Notes: generated by a model not told the origin, from the letters alone. A stretch of DNA of 64,000 nucleotides from Streptomyces sp. CB02980 (GCF_014451325.2 NZ_JACSCH020000003.1:620001-684000); one strand, 5' to 3'. Positions 17,634 to 26,651 are shown, numbered from the stretch's first letter. Numbers and translations: made by a program.

Positions 17634-17924
17634 GTGGTCCGAGGCCTCCGGGAGGAGCCCTGGAGGCCGTCCAGAGGGCCCCGCAGGAGCCCTGGAGATC
17701 ACTCGTTTCGGAGCCCCGCCTTCCGCTCTCGTCAATTCACGACGAACGGTGACGGAGTGCGTGCGTTATGTGATGTGCTGGAGACCGTCACTGACAGAGG
17801 CACGAACCAAGAGCCTGAACCAGGGGCACGAGCCGACACAGAGCACGAGCCGACACAGGCACACAGACACACAAGCCACAGGCACTGACCAGCCGACCCG
17901 GGGGAGTCGAGGGAGGGGCGCAGC
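17634..17924. other. Intergenic stretch with a short repeat
   Basis: About 290 bases without a supported gene. It holds GGAGGCCGTCC/GAGCCCTGGAG repeats near 17650-17700 and two copies of CACGAGCCGACACAG near 17827-17856. No convincing promoter or terminator is visible. Confidence 0.5.
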
Positions 17925-19385
17925 ATGGGGGCGGACCAGATCAGACGGTGGGAGTCGGGTGCGCTCGCGCACGCCGTCACCGATCCCTTCGGCCAGGGCC
18001 CGTTGCCCTGGCTGCGCGGTTCCGAGAACTACTTCGACGACACCGGGCAGATGGTCCCCTGGTACGCGGACGAGATCCTGGCCCGGGGCGGCAGCGGCGG
18101 CCCGCGCACGGCCGACGACGTCCGGCGGCAGATCAAGGGTTTCGCCTCCGACGGAGCCGTGGCACCGGGCGAGTCGATCGACTTCCACATCACGGTGGAC
18201 CCGCCGCAGCAGTTCTCGGTCGACATCTACCGGATCGGTCACTACGGCGGCGACGGCGCCGCGAAGATCACCACGAGCCCCCGGCTCTCCGGGATCGTCC
18301 AGCCGGCCCCGCTGACCGCCGACCGCACGGTCTCCTGCCACCACTGGTGGCAGTCCTGGCGGCTGCAGGTCCCCAGCTACTGGTCGATCGGGGCGTACGT
18401 CGCCGTCCTCACCACCGCCGACGGCTACCGCTCGCACATCCCCTTCACGGTCCGCGACAACCACCCGGCCGATCTGCTCCTCGTCCTCCCCGACGTGACC
18501 TGGCAGGCGTACAACCTCTATCCGGAGGACGGCCACACCGGCGCCAGCCTCTACCACGCCTGGGACGAGGAGGGCCGGCTGCTCGGCGAGCAGGACGCGG
18601 CCGTCACCGTGTCCTTCGACCGCCCGTACGCGGGCGCGGGGCTGCCGCTCCACGTCGGGCACGCGTACGACTTCATCCGCTGGGCCGAGCGCTACGGATA
18701 CGACCTGGCGTACGCCGAGACCCGCGATCTGCACGCGGGCCGGGTCGACCCGAGCCGCTACCGGGGCCTGGTCTTCCCCGGGCACGACGAGTACTGGTCG
18801 GTGCCGATGCGCAAGACCGTCGAGCTCGCCCGCGACCAGGGCACGTCGCTGGTCTTCCTCTCCGCCAACACCATGTACTGGCAGGTGGAGCTGGGCCCTT
18901 CGCCGTCCGGGGTGCCGGACCGGCTCCTCACCTGCCGCAAGCGCCGTGGCCCCGGCCGGCCCGCGCTCTGGCGCGAGGTCGACCGGCCCGAGCAGCAGCT
19001 CCTCGGCATCCAGTACGCGGGCCGGGTGCCCGAACCGCACCCGCTGGTCGTACGGAACGCCGAGCACTGGCTCTGGGAGGCCACCGGCGCCGGTGACGGC
19101 GACGAGCTCCCCGGCCTGGTCGCGGGCGAGGCCGACCGCTACTTCCCGCGGACGGCGCTCCCCGAGCACCAGGGCCGCATCCTGCTCGCCCACTCGCCCT
19201 ACCGCGACGGCGAGGGGGCGCTCCGGCATCAGGAGACGAGTCTGTACCGGGCGCCCTCGGGTGCCTGGGTCTTCGCCTCCGGCACCTTCGCCTGGTCGCC
19301 GGCGCTCGACCGGCCGGGCCATGTCGACGCCCGGGTCCAGCGCGCCACCGCGAACCTCCTCGACCGGATCTGCAAGAGGGACTGA
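17925..19385 (+). CDS. N,N-dimethylformamidase large-subunit-like protein
   Basis: A 486-residue protein. Its core matches the C-terminal domain of the N,N-dimethylformamidase beta subunit: SVDIYRIGHYGGDGA, SIGAYVAVLTTADGYRSHIP, LLVLPDVTWQAYNLYPEDGH, FPGHDEYWSVPMRKTVE and FLSANTMYWQVEL. In characterised enzymes this subunit carries a mononuclear iron site and hydrolyses a formamide. The usual small partner subunit is not in the window, so the true substrate is uncertain. No signal peptide is visible. A GGGAGGGG lies before the ATG. Stand-alone homologues next to purC are common in Streptomyces. Confidence 0.82.
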   Translation: MGADQIRRWESGALAHAVTDPFGQGPLPWLRGSENYFDDTGQMVPWYADEILARGGSGGPRTADDVRRQIKGFASDGAVAPGESIDFHITVDPPQQFSVDIYRIGHYGGDGAAKITTSPRLSGIVQPAPLTADRTVSCHHWWQSWRLQVPSYWSIGAYVAVLTTADGYRSHIPFTVRDNHPADLLLVLPDVTWQAYNLYPEDGHTGASLYHAWDEEGRLLGEQDAAVTVSFDRPYAGAGLPLHVGHAYDFIRWAERYGYDLAYAETRDLHAGRVDPSRYRGLVFPGHDEYWSVPMRKTVELARDQGTSLVFLSANTMYWQVELGPSPSGVPDRLLTCRKRRGPGRPALWREVDRPEQQLLGIQYAGRVPEPHPLVVRNAEHWLWEATGAGDGDELPGLVAGEADRYFPRTALPEHQGRILLAHSPYRDGEGALRHQETSLYRAPSGAWVFASGTFAWSPALDRPGHVDARVQRATANLLDRICKRD

Positions 19386-19473
19386 GCGGGGGGTCACACG
19401 GCCTGGCGGCCGGGGCCGCCCGGATGTGCGAGAGAATCGGACACGCTCCTGGATCAACCTACGCGGAGGAACC

Positions 19474-20382
19474 GTGTCCGGATTCGTAGAAAAGCCCGAG
19501 CCCGTCCAGGTCCCGGGCCTCACCCATCTCCACACGGGCAAGGTGCGCGACCTGTACCGCAACGAGGACGGGGACCTCGTGATGGTGGCGAGCGACCGCA
19601 TGTCCGCGTACGACTGGGTGCTGCCCACCGAGATCCCCGACAAGGGCCGGGTCCTCACCCAGCTCTCCCTGTGGTGGTTCGACCGGCTCTCCGACCTGGT
19701 CCCGCACCACGTGATCTCCACCGAGCTGCCGGCCGGCGCCCCCGCCGACTGGGCGGGCCGCACCACGGTCTGCAAGTCGCTGAACATGGTCCCGGTCGAG
19801 TGCGTGGCCCGCGGCTACCTCACCGGCTCCGGCCTCCTGGAGTACAACGAGTCCCGCACGGTCTGCGGCCTCGAGCTCCCCGAGGGCCTCGCTGACGGCT
19901 CCGAGCTGCCCGCCCCGATCTTCACCCCGGCCACCAAGGCCGCGGTCGGCGACCACGACGAGAACGTGTCGTACGAGGAGGTCGCCCGCCAGGTCGGCGC
20001 CGAGACGGCCGCGCTGCTGCGCGAGACGACCCTCGCCGTGTACGGCCGGGCCCGGGACATCGCCCGCGAGCGCGGGATCATCCTCGCGGACACCAAGTTC
20101 GAGTTCGGTTTCGACGGGGAGACGCTCGTCCTCGGCGACGAGGTCCTGACCCCGGACTCCTCGCGCTTCTGGCCGGCCGACCAGTGGGAGCCGGGCCGCG
20201 CCCAGCCCTCGTACGACAAGCAGTTCGTCCGGAACTGGCTGACCTCCCCGGCCTCCGGCTGGGACCGCAAGAGCGAGCAGCCCCCGCCGCCGCTCCCGCA
20301 GGAGATCGTGGACGCGACGCGCGCCAAGTACCTGGAGGCGTACGAGCTGCTGACCGGCAAGTCCTGGTCCGACAGCTTCTGA
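19474..20382 (+). CDS. purC: Phosphoribosylaminoimidazole-succinocarboxamide synthase
   Basis: A 302-residue SAICAR synthetase that joins CAIR and aspartate using ATP in the purine pathway. Signature segments are THLHTGKVRDLYRNEDGDLV, VASDRMSAYDWVLPTEIPDK, VECVARGYLTGSGLLEYNES, and ILADTKFEFGFDGETLVLGDE before LTPDSSRFWP. The length is that of the long actinobacterial form. The start is GTG with GGAGGA five bases upstream; the open frame continues upstream but without homology. It ends before a strong terminator. Confidence 0.97.
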   Translation: MSGFVEKPEPVQVPGLTHLHTGKVRDLYRNEDGDLVMVASDRMSAYDWVLPTEIPDKGRVLTQLSLWWFDRLSDLVPHHVISTELPAGAPADWAGRTTVCKSLNMVPVECVARGYLTGSGLLEYNESRTVCGLELPEGLADGSELPAPIFTPATKAAVGDHDENVSYEEVARQVGAETAALLRETTLAVYGRARDIARERGIILADTKFEFGFDGETLVLGDEVLTPDSSRFWPADQWEPGRAQPSYDKQFVRNWLTSPASGWDRKSEQPPPPLPQEIVDATRAKYLEAYELLTGKSWSDSF

Positions 20383-20453
20383 GGTCCCCGGCCCCCGGCC
20401 CCCGGCCCCGGCCCTCGGCACTTGTGCCGGGGGCCACGCCTCGGGACACGAGA

Positions 20454-20482
20454 AAGCCCCCGGTCGATTCGACCGGGGGCTT
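20454..20482. terminator. Terminator between purC and tRNA-Gly
   Basis: AAGCCCCCGGTCGA pairs with TCGACCGGGGGCTT with almost no loop, followed by CTTC. It serves purC and, in reverse, the convergent tRNA. Confidence 0.9.
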
Positions 20483-20487
20483 CTTCA

Positions 20488-20563
20488 TGGAGCGGACGAC
20501 GAGATTCGAACTCGCGACCCTCACCTTGGCAAGGTGATGCTCTACCAACTGAGCCACGTCCGC
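20488..20563 (-). tRNA. tRNA-Gly(GCC), copy 1
   Basis: The minus strand starts GCGGACGTGGCTCAGTTGG, has anticodon loop CTTGCCAAG (GCC), T-loop GTTCGAATC and an encoded CCA (20488-20490). The full 76 bases are identical to the copy at 24670-24745. Confidence 0.97.
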
Positions 20564-20585
20564 ATGCGCCGTAGCGCGGAGCCAA

Positions 20586-21248
20586 CTATACCCATCCTTT
20601 CGCCTGTGCGAGACGCACTGCCGTATGCCGGTTCTCGGCACCGAGTTTCGCGGCGGCCGAGGAGAGGTAGTTGCGGACGGTTCCGGGGGAGAGCGAGGCA
20701 CGCCTGGCGATCTCCGCGACGGGTGCCCCGTCGGCGGAGAACTCGAGTACTTCGGCCTCCCGCGCGGTCAGCGGGGAGTCCCCGGCGGCGATGGCGTCGG
20801 CCGCCAACTCCGGGTCCACGTAACGGTTTCCGGCGTGCACGGTACGGATGATCTCGGCGAGCCGCTGGGCGCTGACGGTCTTCGGGACGAAGCCGCGGAC
20901 ACCGGCCGAGAGGGCCCGCTTGAGGTGCCCGGGACGGCCGTGACCGGTCACGATCATTGTGCGGCAGTCGGGCAGTTCGTCCCGTAGGACTGTGGCGACC
21001 CTCACACCGTCGGCACCCGGCATCTGCAGATCGAGCACGGCGACGTCGGGACGATGGGCGCGGGCCATGGCGAGCGCCTCGGGCCCGGTCGCGGCCTCGG
21101 CGACGACGACGAGATCGTCTTCGAGGCCGAGCAGCGCGGCGACCGCACCACGGATCAGATGCTCGTCGTCGGCGAGCAGCACGCGCACGGGTACGGGCAG
21201 GGGTACGGGCGCAGGCACGGGTGCGGGCACGGCTCCAAGCGTGTTCAT
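20586..21248 (-). CDS. Response regulator, NarL/LuxR type
   Basis: A 220-residue DNA-binding response regulator. The receiver domain has the acidic pocket VRVLLADDEHLI, the phospho-acceptor Asp in VAVLDLQMPGADG, the conserved Thr in IVTGHG and the Lys in VPKTVSAQRL. The C-terminal LuxR helix-turn-helix is LTAREAEVLEFSADGAPVAE followed by IARRASLSPGTVRNYLSSA. The N-terminus carries a short PVPAPVPLPVPV repeat before the first strand, so the real start may be a GTG inside it. It overlaps the histidine kinase stop by four bases. Confidence 0.94.
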   Translation of the reverse strand: MNTLGAVPAPVPAPVPLPVPVRVLLADDEHLIRGAVAALLGLEDDLVVVAEAATGPEALAMARAHRPDVAVLDLQMPGADGVRVATVLRDELPDCRTMIVTGHGRPGHLKRALSAGVRGFVPKTVSAQRLAEIIRTVHAGNRYVDPELAADAIAAGDSPLTAREAEVLEFSADGAPVAEIARRASLSPGTVRNYLSSAAAKLGAENRHTAVRLAQAKGWV

Positions 21249-22660
21249 CGCCGGACCCCCGCCCGGGTCACCGGAATCCGGGCCGTCACGAGGAACGTAC
21301 CGCCGTCGCCCGGCCCCGCGTCGAGCGTCCCGCCGACGGCGGCGAGCCGCTCCCGCAGCCCGACGAGCCCCGAACCGCCGGGACCGGGGTCCGAACCGCC
21401 GGCACCGGCGCCCGAACCGCCGGCATCGGCGCCCGAACCGCCGGCATCGGCGCCCGAACCGCCGGGACCGCCACCCGAACCGCCGTCACCCGCGCCCGAA
21501 CCGCCGGGACCGCCACCCGAACCGCCGGCACCACCACCCGAACCGCCGGCACCACCGCCGGACCCACCCCCGCCCCCCGTTCCCGCCCGTACGCCGTCGT
21601 TCTCCACCGTCAGCAGCACCGTGCCCTCCTCCTCCCGCACGGCGATGGCGCAGCGCCGCGCGTCCCCGTGTCGCAGTACGTTCGTCGTGGTCTCCCGGAC
21701 CACCCACCCGAGCGCCGCCTGGACCTCGTCGGGCAGGCCGAGCGCCGGCCCCGGGGAGTCGACGGCGCATTCGATCCCGGCCGCGTCGAGCACGCCCCGC
21801 GCGCCCTCCAGCTCCACCCGCAGGTCCGCCTCGCGGTAGCCGCGGACGACGTCCCGTACCTCCCGCTGGGACTCCTGCGCGATGCGCTGCACCTCGATCA
21901 TCTGGTCGACGGCCTCGGGGCGTTCGCGCCGCGCGAGCCGGACGGCGAGCTCGCTCTTGAGGGCGATCACGGAGAGGTTCCGGCCGAGGATGTCGTGCAG
22001 GTCGCGCCCGAAGCGCAGCCGTTCCTCGGCGACCGCGAGCCTGGCCTGCACGTCGCGTGCCTCCCGCAGTTCGAAGACGACGCCGAGCACCCAGAGCGAG
22101 AGGCGGACGGTGACGGCGAGCCAGCCGGTGATGAAGACGACGCTGATCACGGTCGTGAGGCTCTGCACCGTGTCCCGTTCGGTGAGCGGTACGAGGATCA
22201 GGAGCGCCCCGGCGAGCAGGGCATGGTGCAGGGCGACGATCCGGCGGGGAAGGATCAGGCAGTGCCCGGCGAGGAAGGGTACGAGTGCCGCCCCGAGCAT
22301 CCCGGGGAGCGCGCCGACCAGGTCGGCGGTGGCCGCTTCGAGGAGGACGGCTCCGGCGACCGCGGCCGTGGCCGCCGCGGCGGGAAGCACCTCGCGCGGC
22401 GGGAGCACGGTGCCGGGCCTGAGGTAGGCGTCCATGGCGCGGTGCAGGAAACGGTGGCAGAGCACCCCGTTGGCGAGGTTGAGCAGCGGGGCGACGACGA
22501 CGAGGAGGAGCGGGGCCTCGTGCCGGATCGGCCGGATCAGGAGCAGGAGGCCGAGCACGAGGACGGCGGCCCACAGCAGCATGTACGCGGTGACGCGGGT
22601 GTAGAGGTCGACCTTGGCCAGGCCGCTCCGGCCGTTCCAGCTCTTCACGGGCCTCTTCAC
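21245..22660 (-). CDS. Sensor histidine kinase, DesK/NarL-partner type
   Basis: A 471-residue membrane kinase (HisKA_3 type). The N-terminal 165 residues hold several hydrophobic segments with no evident extracellular domain. The phospho-acceptor His is in FGRDLHDILGRN (about residue 222). The ATP domain has ETTTNVLRHGDARRC (N box) and LTVENDGV. Between this and the end motif GLVGLRERLAAVGGTLDAG, where the short ATP lid should be, lies a run of about nine imperfect GGSGxxx heptads (residues about 367-431). The start at the GTG 22658-22660 is chosen because GAGAGGA precedes it and the longer frame runs into the permease stop region. It pairs with the response regulator, and an ABC transporter is the likely target. 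Confidence 0.9.
   Translation of the reverse strand: MKRPVKSWNGRSGLAKVDLYTRVTAYMLLWAAVLVLGLLLLIRPIRHEAPLLLVVVAPLLNLANGVLCHRFLHRAMDAYLRPGTVLPPREVLPAAAATAAVAGAVLLEAATADLVGALPGMLGAALVPFLAGHCLILPRRIVALHHALLAGALLILVPLTERDTVQSLTTVISVVFITGWLAVTVRLSLWVLGVVFELREARDVQARLAVAEERLRFGRDLHDILGRNLSVIALKSELAVRLARRERPEAVDQMIEVQRIAQESQREVRDVVRGYREADLRVELEGARGVLDAAGIECAVDSPGPALGLPDEVQAALGWVVRETTTNVLRHGDARRCAIAVREEEGTVLLTVENDGVRAGTGGGGGSGGGAGGSGGGAGGSGGGPGGSGAGDGGSGGGPGGSGADAGGSGADAGGSGAGAGGSDPGPGGSGLVGLRERLAAVGGTLDAGPGDGGTFLVTARIPVTRAGVRR
21372..21562. repeat. 21-bp tandem repeat inside the histidine kinase gene
   Basis: About nine copies of a 21-base unit with the invariant core CGAACCGCCGG (plus strand), in frame, coding for GGSGxxx heptads. 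Two adjacent copies are identical (the GGSGADA units). The array is in the ATP-lid coding region. Confidence 0.9.
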
Positions 22661-22698
22661 GGGCGCAGGTCCGTCCTCTCGGTGTCGCGCCGGGTTCC

Positions 22699-23568
22699 TC
22701 AGCGCCGGGGCTCCCAGCGGAACCACCGCTGGACAGCAAACACCGAGACCACGATCCAGGCCACCGTGACCGCCGCCGCGCCCAGCAGGTCTCCCGCTTC
22801 CACGCCGCCCGACCAGCCGGCGCGTACGAGCGTCATGACCCCGGTCACCGGCAGCAGTTCGCAGACGGACGCGAGCCCGTCGGGAAGCACCGAGAGGGGG
22901 ACGAAGAGCCCGGAGCCGAGGGAGGAGATCAGGACCAGCGGCAGCGCGGTGAGCTGGGCGCTCTCGGGTGTGCGGGTGACGGCCGAGGTGGCCGCGGCGA
23001 CGGTGGTGAGCAGGACGGTGCCGAGGACGACGGCTGCGAGGAGCAGGTCGGGGCGGGCGGGTGCGGGCAGGTCGAGGACGGCGATGCCGCCGATGGTCAG
23101 GACGGCGCTCTGAGCGAGGGCGAGGGTGGCGGCCGGCAGTGCGATCCCGGTCAGGATCTCGGGGTCGGTCGGCTCTCCGGTGCGCAGCCGCTTGAGGACG
23201 AGGGCTTCGCGGCGGGCGACGAACGCGGCGACGAGGTTGCTGTAGACGCCGATGAGGAGGGCCATGCCGATGGCGCCGGTCACGGCGACCTCGGCGATGG
23301 TCGTGCCGGCCTTGCCGAGGTCGACGTCCTGGAGGGAGCTGCGGACCGCTCCCACCGTGAGGAGGGGGACGAGAAGTGCGCCGAAGAGCGCGGTGCGGTT
23401 GCGGACGAGGAGCGTGAGCTCGGCCCGCCCGAGCGCGACGAGCCGCCTGCGGGAGGGGAGTCGCGTGCGTGAGGGGTTCGGCGTACCCGAAGGGTTCGGC
23501 GTACGGGAGGACAGGGGCGTACGGGAGGACAGCGGCGTGCGCGAGGGGAGCTGGGCGGGGGAACTCAT
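22699..23568 (-). CDS. ABC-2 type transporter permease
   Basis: A 289-residue membrane protein with about six hydrophobic segments, for example LFGALLVPLLTVGAV, IGMALLIGVYSNLVAAFVA and a last segment VTVAWIVVSVFAVQRWF. The late LPLVLISSLGSGLFVPLSVL motif is typical for ABC-2 permeases. The first 40 residues are a repeat-derived, basic tail built on SSRTP and NPSRT units (DNA repeat at 23458-23545). The ATG at 23566-23568 overlaps the ATPase stop by four bases. It acts with the adjacent ATPase, probably as an exporter controlled by the two-component system downstream. Confidence 0.9.
   Translation of the reverse strand: MSSPAQLPSRTPLSSRTPLSSRTPNPSGTPNPSRTRLPSRRRLVALGRAELTLLVRNRTALFGALLVPLLTVGAVRSSLQDVDLGKAGTTIAEVAVTGAIGMALLIGVYSNLVAAFVARREALVLKRLRTGEPTDPEILTGIALPAATLALAQSAVLTIGGIAVLDLPAPARPDLLLAAVVLGTVLLTTVAAATSAVTRTPESAQLTALPLVLISSLGSGLFVPLSVLPDGLASVCELLPVTGVMTLVRAGWSGGVEAGDLLGAAAVTVAWIVVSVFAVQRWFRWEPRR
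23458..23545. repeat. 18-bp tandem repeat coding the permease N-terminal tail
   Basis: About five imperfect copies of an 18-base unit (GGCGTACGGGAGGACAGG-like on the plus strand), in frame with the permease and coding for SSRTPL/NPSRTP. Copy number is likely to vary between strains. Confidence 0.75.
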
Positions 23569-24524
23569 CGAACGGCCTCCGGTTCCGGGGTCCGGGCTTC
23601 TGTCACGGTGTCCGCCGCGGCGGCGATGTCGAGGAAGGCCTCTTCGAGCGAGGCGGAGCGGGCGTCGAGCCCGTCGAGCCGTACGCCCTCGTCCCGGGCC
23701 CAGCCGAGCAGCGCGGCGAGGTCGTCCTGGAGGGATTCGGTACGGATCTCCACCCGCCCCTCGTCCTCGGCGGCCCGCAGCCCCAGCGGGAGCCGGGCGG
23801 CGGGGACGCCGGCGGGGAGGGTGAAGCGGATGCGGGCGGGCCGGGCAGCGGTGACCTCGGCCGGGGTGCCGGAGAGCACGATCTGCCCGCGGTGCATGAT
23901 CGCGAGCCGGTCGGCGAGGGCTTCGGCCTCCTCCAGGTAGTGGGTGGTGAGCAGCACGGTGGTGCCGCCGTCGCGCAGGGCGCGGACGAGTTCCCAGGTG
24001 TCGCGGCGGCCCTCGGCGTCGAGGCCGGTGGTGGGTTCGTCGAGGAAGAGGACCTCGGGGCGGCCGAGGAGGGCGAGGGCGAGGTCGAGCCGGCGTCGTT
24101 CGCCGCCGGACAGCTGCTTGACCCGTACGTCCTCGCGCCCGGTGAGGCCGGTGGCGTCGAGCGCTTCGGCGGCGGGGCGGGCGTGGGTGGTGCAGTCTGC
24201 CCACATCCGTACGGTTTCGGCCACGGTCAGTTCGGAGGGGAAGCCGCCCTCCTGGAGCATCACGCCGATCCGGGGGCGGACGGCGGCCCGTTCGCGGTAC
24301 GGGTCGTGGCCGAGGACGCGGGCGGTGCCGGCGCTCGGGACGGCGAGGCCTTCGAGGAGTTCGACGGTGGAGGTCTTCCCGGCGCCGTTGGTGCCGAGGA
24401 GGGCGAAGATCTCGCCGCGCGGGACGGTGAAGGAGATGCCGCGGACGGCCTCGAAGTCGCCGGAGTAGCCGCGGCGTAGGCCTTCCGCCTCGATCGCGGG
24501 GGTCACGTGGGTCGCGTGGGTCAT
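23565..24524 (-). CDS. ABC transporter ATP-binding protein, DrrA/CcmA type
   Basis: A 319-residue ATPase. Walker A is LLGTNGAGKTSTVE, followed by the Q-loop GVMLQEGG, signature QLSGGERRRLDLALALLGRP, Walker B LFLDEPTTGLD and switch LTTHYLEEAE. The C-terminal 90 residues form the regulatory extension seen in DrrA-type exporters (SLEEAFLDI). First gene of a four-gene, overlapping operon: ATPase, permease, histidine kinase, response regulator. Substrate unknown; drug or peptide efflux is the usual role for this architecture. Confidence 0.93.
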   Translation of the reverse strand: MTHATHVTPAIEAEGLRRGYSGDFEAVRGISFTVPRGEIFALLGTNGAGKTSTVELLEGLAVPSAGTARVLGHDPYRERAAVRPRIGVMLQEGGFPSELTVAETVRMWADCTTHARPAAEALDATGLTGREDVRVKQLSGGERRRLDLALALLGRPEVLFLDEPTTGLDAEGRRDTWELVRALRDGGTTVLLTTHYLEEAEALADRLAIMHRGQIVLSGTPAEVTAARPARIRFTLPAGVPAARLPLGLRAAEDEGRVEIRTESLQDDLAALLGWARDEGVRLDGLDARSASLEEAFLDIAAAADTVTEARTPEPEAVR

Positions 24525-24632
24525 GTGTCCAGGCTTCCGGCGGCGCGGGCCGTCCGGCAGTGCGCGCTGTCACCACCCGCTTCTGACAAATGTCATGGGG
24601 GCGGCGGGAGTCGGGAGCGCTCGGGGATACGC

Positions 24633-24666
24633 CGAAGGCCCCGGTTCCAGAGAACCGGGGCCTTCG
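24633..24666. terminator. Terminator hairpin near tRNA-Gly copy 2
   Basis: CGAAGGCCCCGGTTC pairs with GAACCGGGGCCTTCG around a CAGA loop, directly at the 3' side of the minus-strand tRNA. Confidence 0.88.
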
Positions 24667-24669
24667 ATC

Positions 24670-24745
24670 TGGAGCGGACGACGAGATTCGAACTCGCGAC
24701 CCTCACCTTGGCAAGGTGATGCTCTACCAACTGAGCCACGTCCGC
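24670..24745 (-). tRNA. tRNA-Gly(GCC), copy 2
   Basis: The sequence is identical over 76 bases, including the encoded CCA, to the tRNA-Gly at 20488-20563. Anticodon GCC. Confidence 0.97.
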
Positions 24746-24826
24746 ATTTGCTGCCGCTCAGCTTTCACTGGGCGGTGCGAGCACCACTCTACCTGATGCA
24801 CCGGAGTGCTTGGTCTTGCGATGCAG

Positions 24827-24898
24827 AGCGGGTGACAGGAATTGCACACTGCGCCTTCCCCCTGGAAGGGGGATGTTCTGCTACTGAACTACACCCGC
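24827..24898 (-). tRNA. tRNA-Gly(TCC)
   Basis: The minus strand starts GCGGGTGTAGTTCAGTAGC, has a five-pair anticodon stem CCCCC/GGGGG with loop CTTCCAG (TCC, reading GGA/GGG), and T-loop GTGCAATTC. CCA is not encoded. It lies 81 bases upstream of tRNA-Gly(GCC) copy 2 on the same strand. Confidence 0.94.
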
Positions 24899-25021
24899 AC
24901 GCTGCGTGAGGTGGGGCTTTGCGGCCTCGCCCCTCGGCGTGTTCCAGACTTTAGCGGATCATGGGGGGTGCAATGCAAATCGGCTCGCCCCGCCGCGTCG
25001 GCGGCCGGGGGCCCGGTCCGC

Positions 25022-25363
25022 TCAACTCGCGGCGCGGAAGGCCTCGTAGACCCGCTTCGGGATCCGGCCGCGGGCGGGCACCTCCATCTTGTTGGACTGC
25101 GCCCAGGCGCGGACCGCCGCCGGGTCGGGGGCGAGGGAGGTGTGGGTGTACGACTCCAGGGAGGCGCTCCGGCCGGTCACGGCCTTCGCCGGCAACTTGC
25201 GCCCGGCGGCGAGGTACGGGGCGAGTGCCTTGCGGAGTTTCTTTGCATTGGCAGCATTCAGGTCGATCTCGTACATCTTCCCGTCGAGGCCGAACGCGAC
25301 CGTTTCAGCCGCTTCTCCGCCGTCCATGTCGTCGGAGATTGTGACCACCACACGCTGAGCCAC
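25022..25363 (-). CDS. lsrL: Lsr2-family nucleoid protein (LsrL)
   Basis: A 113-residue xenogeneic-silencer-type DNA-binding protein. It begins (M)AQRVVVTISDDMDGGEA, the Lsr2 dimerisation domain, followed by VAFGLDGKMYEIDLNAANAK. The C-terminal DNA-binding part has WAQSNKMEVPARGRIPKRVY, with the AT-hook-like RGR that enters the minor groove. Streptomyces carry two paralogues, Lsr2 and LsrL; position just upstream of purS matches LsrL, recalled from S. coelicolor. The GTG at 25361-25363 has AAAGGA upstream; the longer open frame is not conserved-looking. Confidence 0.85.
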   Translation of the reverse strand: MAQRVVVTISDDMDGGEAAETVAFGLDGKMYEIDLNAANAKKLRKALAPYLAAGRKLPAKAVTGRSASLESYTHTSLAPDPAAVRAWAQSNKMEVPARGRIPKRVYEAFRAAS

Positions 25364-25729
25364 GGATATCGGTCCTTTCCTGCGGCCGGCGCCGCAGAGG
25401 GGGCGCTTGTGGCGCCTCTGACGTGCGGCGATGCCGACCGTACGGCTGTGCCGCGACAATGCTGATTTCTTCTCGATTCCTTTGTACAGCGGTGGGCGTC
25501 GCATTGTGAAGCCCTGGCAATTGTTTCCGCGTGTCCCGGTGCAATGAGGTCCGCAATATTTCACTCGAATTTTGCGTGGGTGTGCTCGGGCGGGGGCATG
25601 GGCTGTGATCCCTGGTGGGGCGGCGCCGTGGCCTGGCTTTTGTAGGATCCTTCAGATCTCTACCCGCGTAGAATTTGGAGACAGGTACGCTGAGGGAACC
25701 GCCCACGCAACACACCACCGGGAGTGCCA
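25364..25729. other. A/T-richer intergenic region between lsrL and purS
   Basis: 366 bases with divergent promoters for lsrL and purSQL. It is noticeably richer in A/T than its surroundings (TTTCTTCTCGATTCCTTTG, TTTCACTCGAATTTTGCG). A TAGAAT at 25669-25674 may be a purS -10. No riboswitch, small ORF or hairpin could be supported. Confidence 0.5.
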
Positions 25730-25975
25730 GTGGCACGCGTCGTAGTCGACGTCATGCTCAAGCCGGAGATCCTCGACCCTCAGGGGCAGGCGGTGCAGCG
25801 TGCACTGCCCCGCCTGGGATTCGCCGGAATCGCCGACGTCCGTCAGGGGAAGCGTTTCGAGCTGGAGGTGGAGGGACCGGTCGACGACGCCGCTCTCGCC
25901 CGCATCCATGAGATGGCCGAAACCTTCCTTGCCAACACTGTGATCGAAGACTTCATCGTGAAGGTGGAGTCGTGA
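25730..25975 (+). CDS. purS: Phosphoribosylformylglycinamidine synthase subunit PurS
   Basis: An 81-residue small subunit that bridges PurQ and PurL in the multi-subunit FGAM synthetase. The sequence [20 protein letters not shown], then [15 protein letters not shown] and [14 protein letters not shown], is a clean PurS match and of the normal length. Of the two GTG codons at 25724 and 25730, the second is preferred: a GGGAG sits about five bases before it. It overlaps purQ by four bases. Confidence 0.95.
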   Translation: MARVVVDVMLKPEILDPQGQAVQRALPRLGFAGIADVRQGKRFELEVEGPVDDAALARIHEMAETFLANTVIEDFIVKVES

Positions 25976-26651
25976 CCGCACGCATCGGCGTCGTCACGTT
26001 CCCCGGAACGCTCGACGACCAGGACGCGCTGCGTGCCGCCCGCCTCGCGGGCGCCGAACCCGTATCGCTCTGGCACCGCGACAAGGACCTCAAGCAGGTC
26101 GACGCCGTGGTCCTGGCCGGCGGTTTCTCCTACGGCGACTACCTGCGGGCCGGAGCCATCTCCCGCTTCTCGCCGGTGATGGAGACGATCATCGAGCAGG
26201 CGAAGGCGGGCATGCCCGTCCTCGGTATCTGCAACGGCTTCCAGATCCTCACCGAGGCCCATCTGCTGCCGGGCGCGATGCTGCGCAACAACCACCTCCA
26301 CTTCATCTGCCGCGACCAGAAGCTGCGGGTGGAGAACGCGGAGACCGCCTGGACCTCGGACTACACCGAGGGCCAGGAGATCGAGGTCCCGCTCAAGAAC
26401 ATGGACGGCCGGTACGTCGCCGACGAGCGGGTGCTCGACGAGCTGGAGGCCGAGGGGCGGGTCGCCTTCCGCTACCTGGACGTCAACCCCAACGGCTCGC
26501 TGCGTGACATCGCGGGCATCACCAACGCCGCGGGCAACGTGGTCGGCCTCATGCCGCACCCCGAGCACGCCGTCGAGCCGCTCATCGGCACCGGCAAGAC
26601 GGACGGCCTCGGTTTCTTCACCTCGATCCTCAAGAAGCTGGTCAACGCCTG

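Noticed and set aside
20318..20537. Short frames ending MERTTRFELATLTLAR near both tRNA-Gly genes
   Set aside because: They are the tRNA-Gly sequence translated; a well-known annotation artefact.
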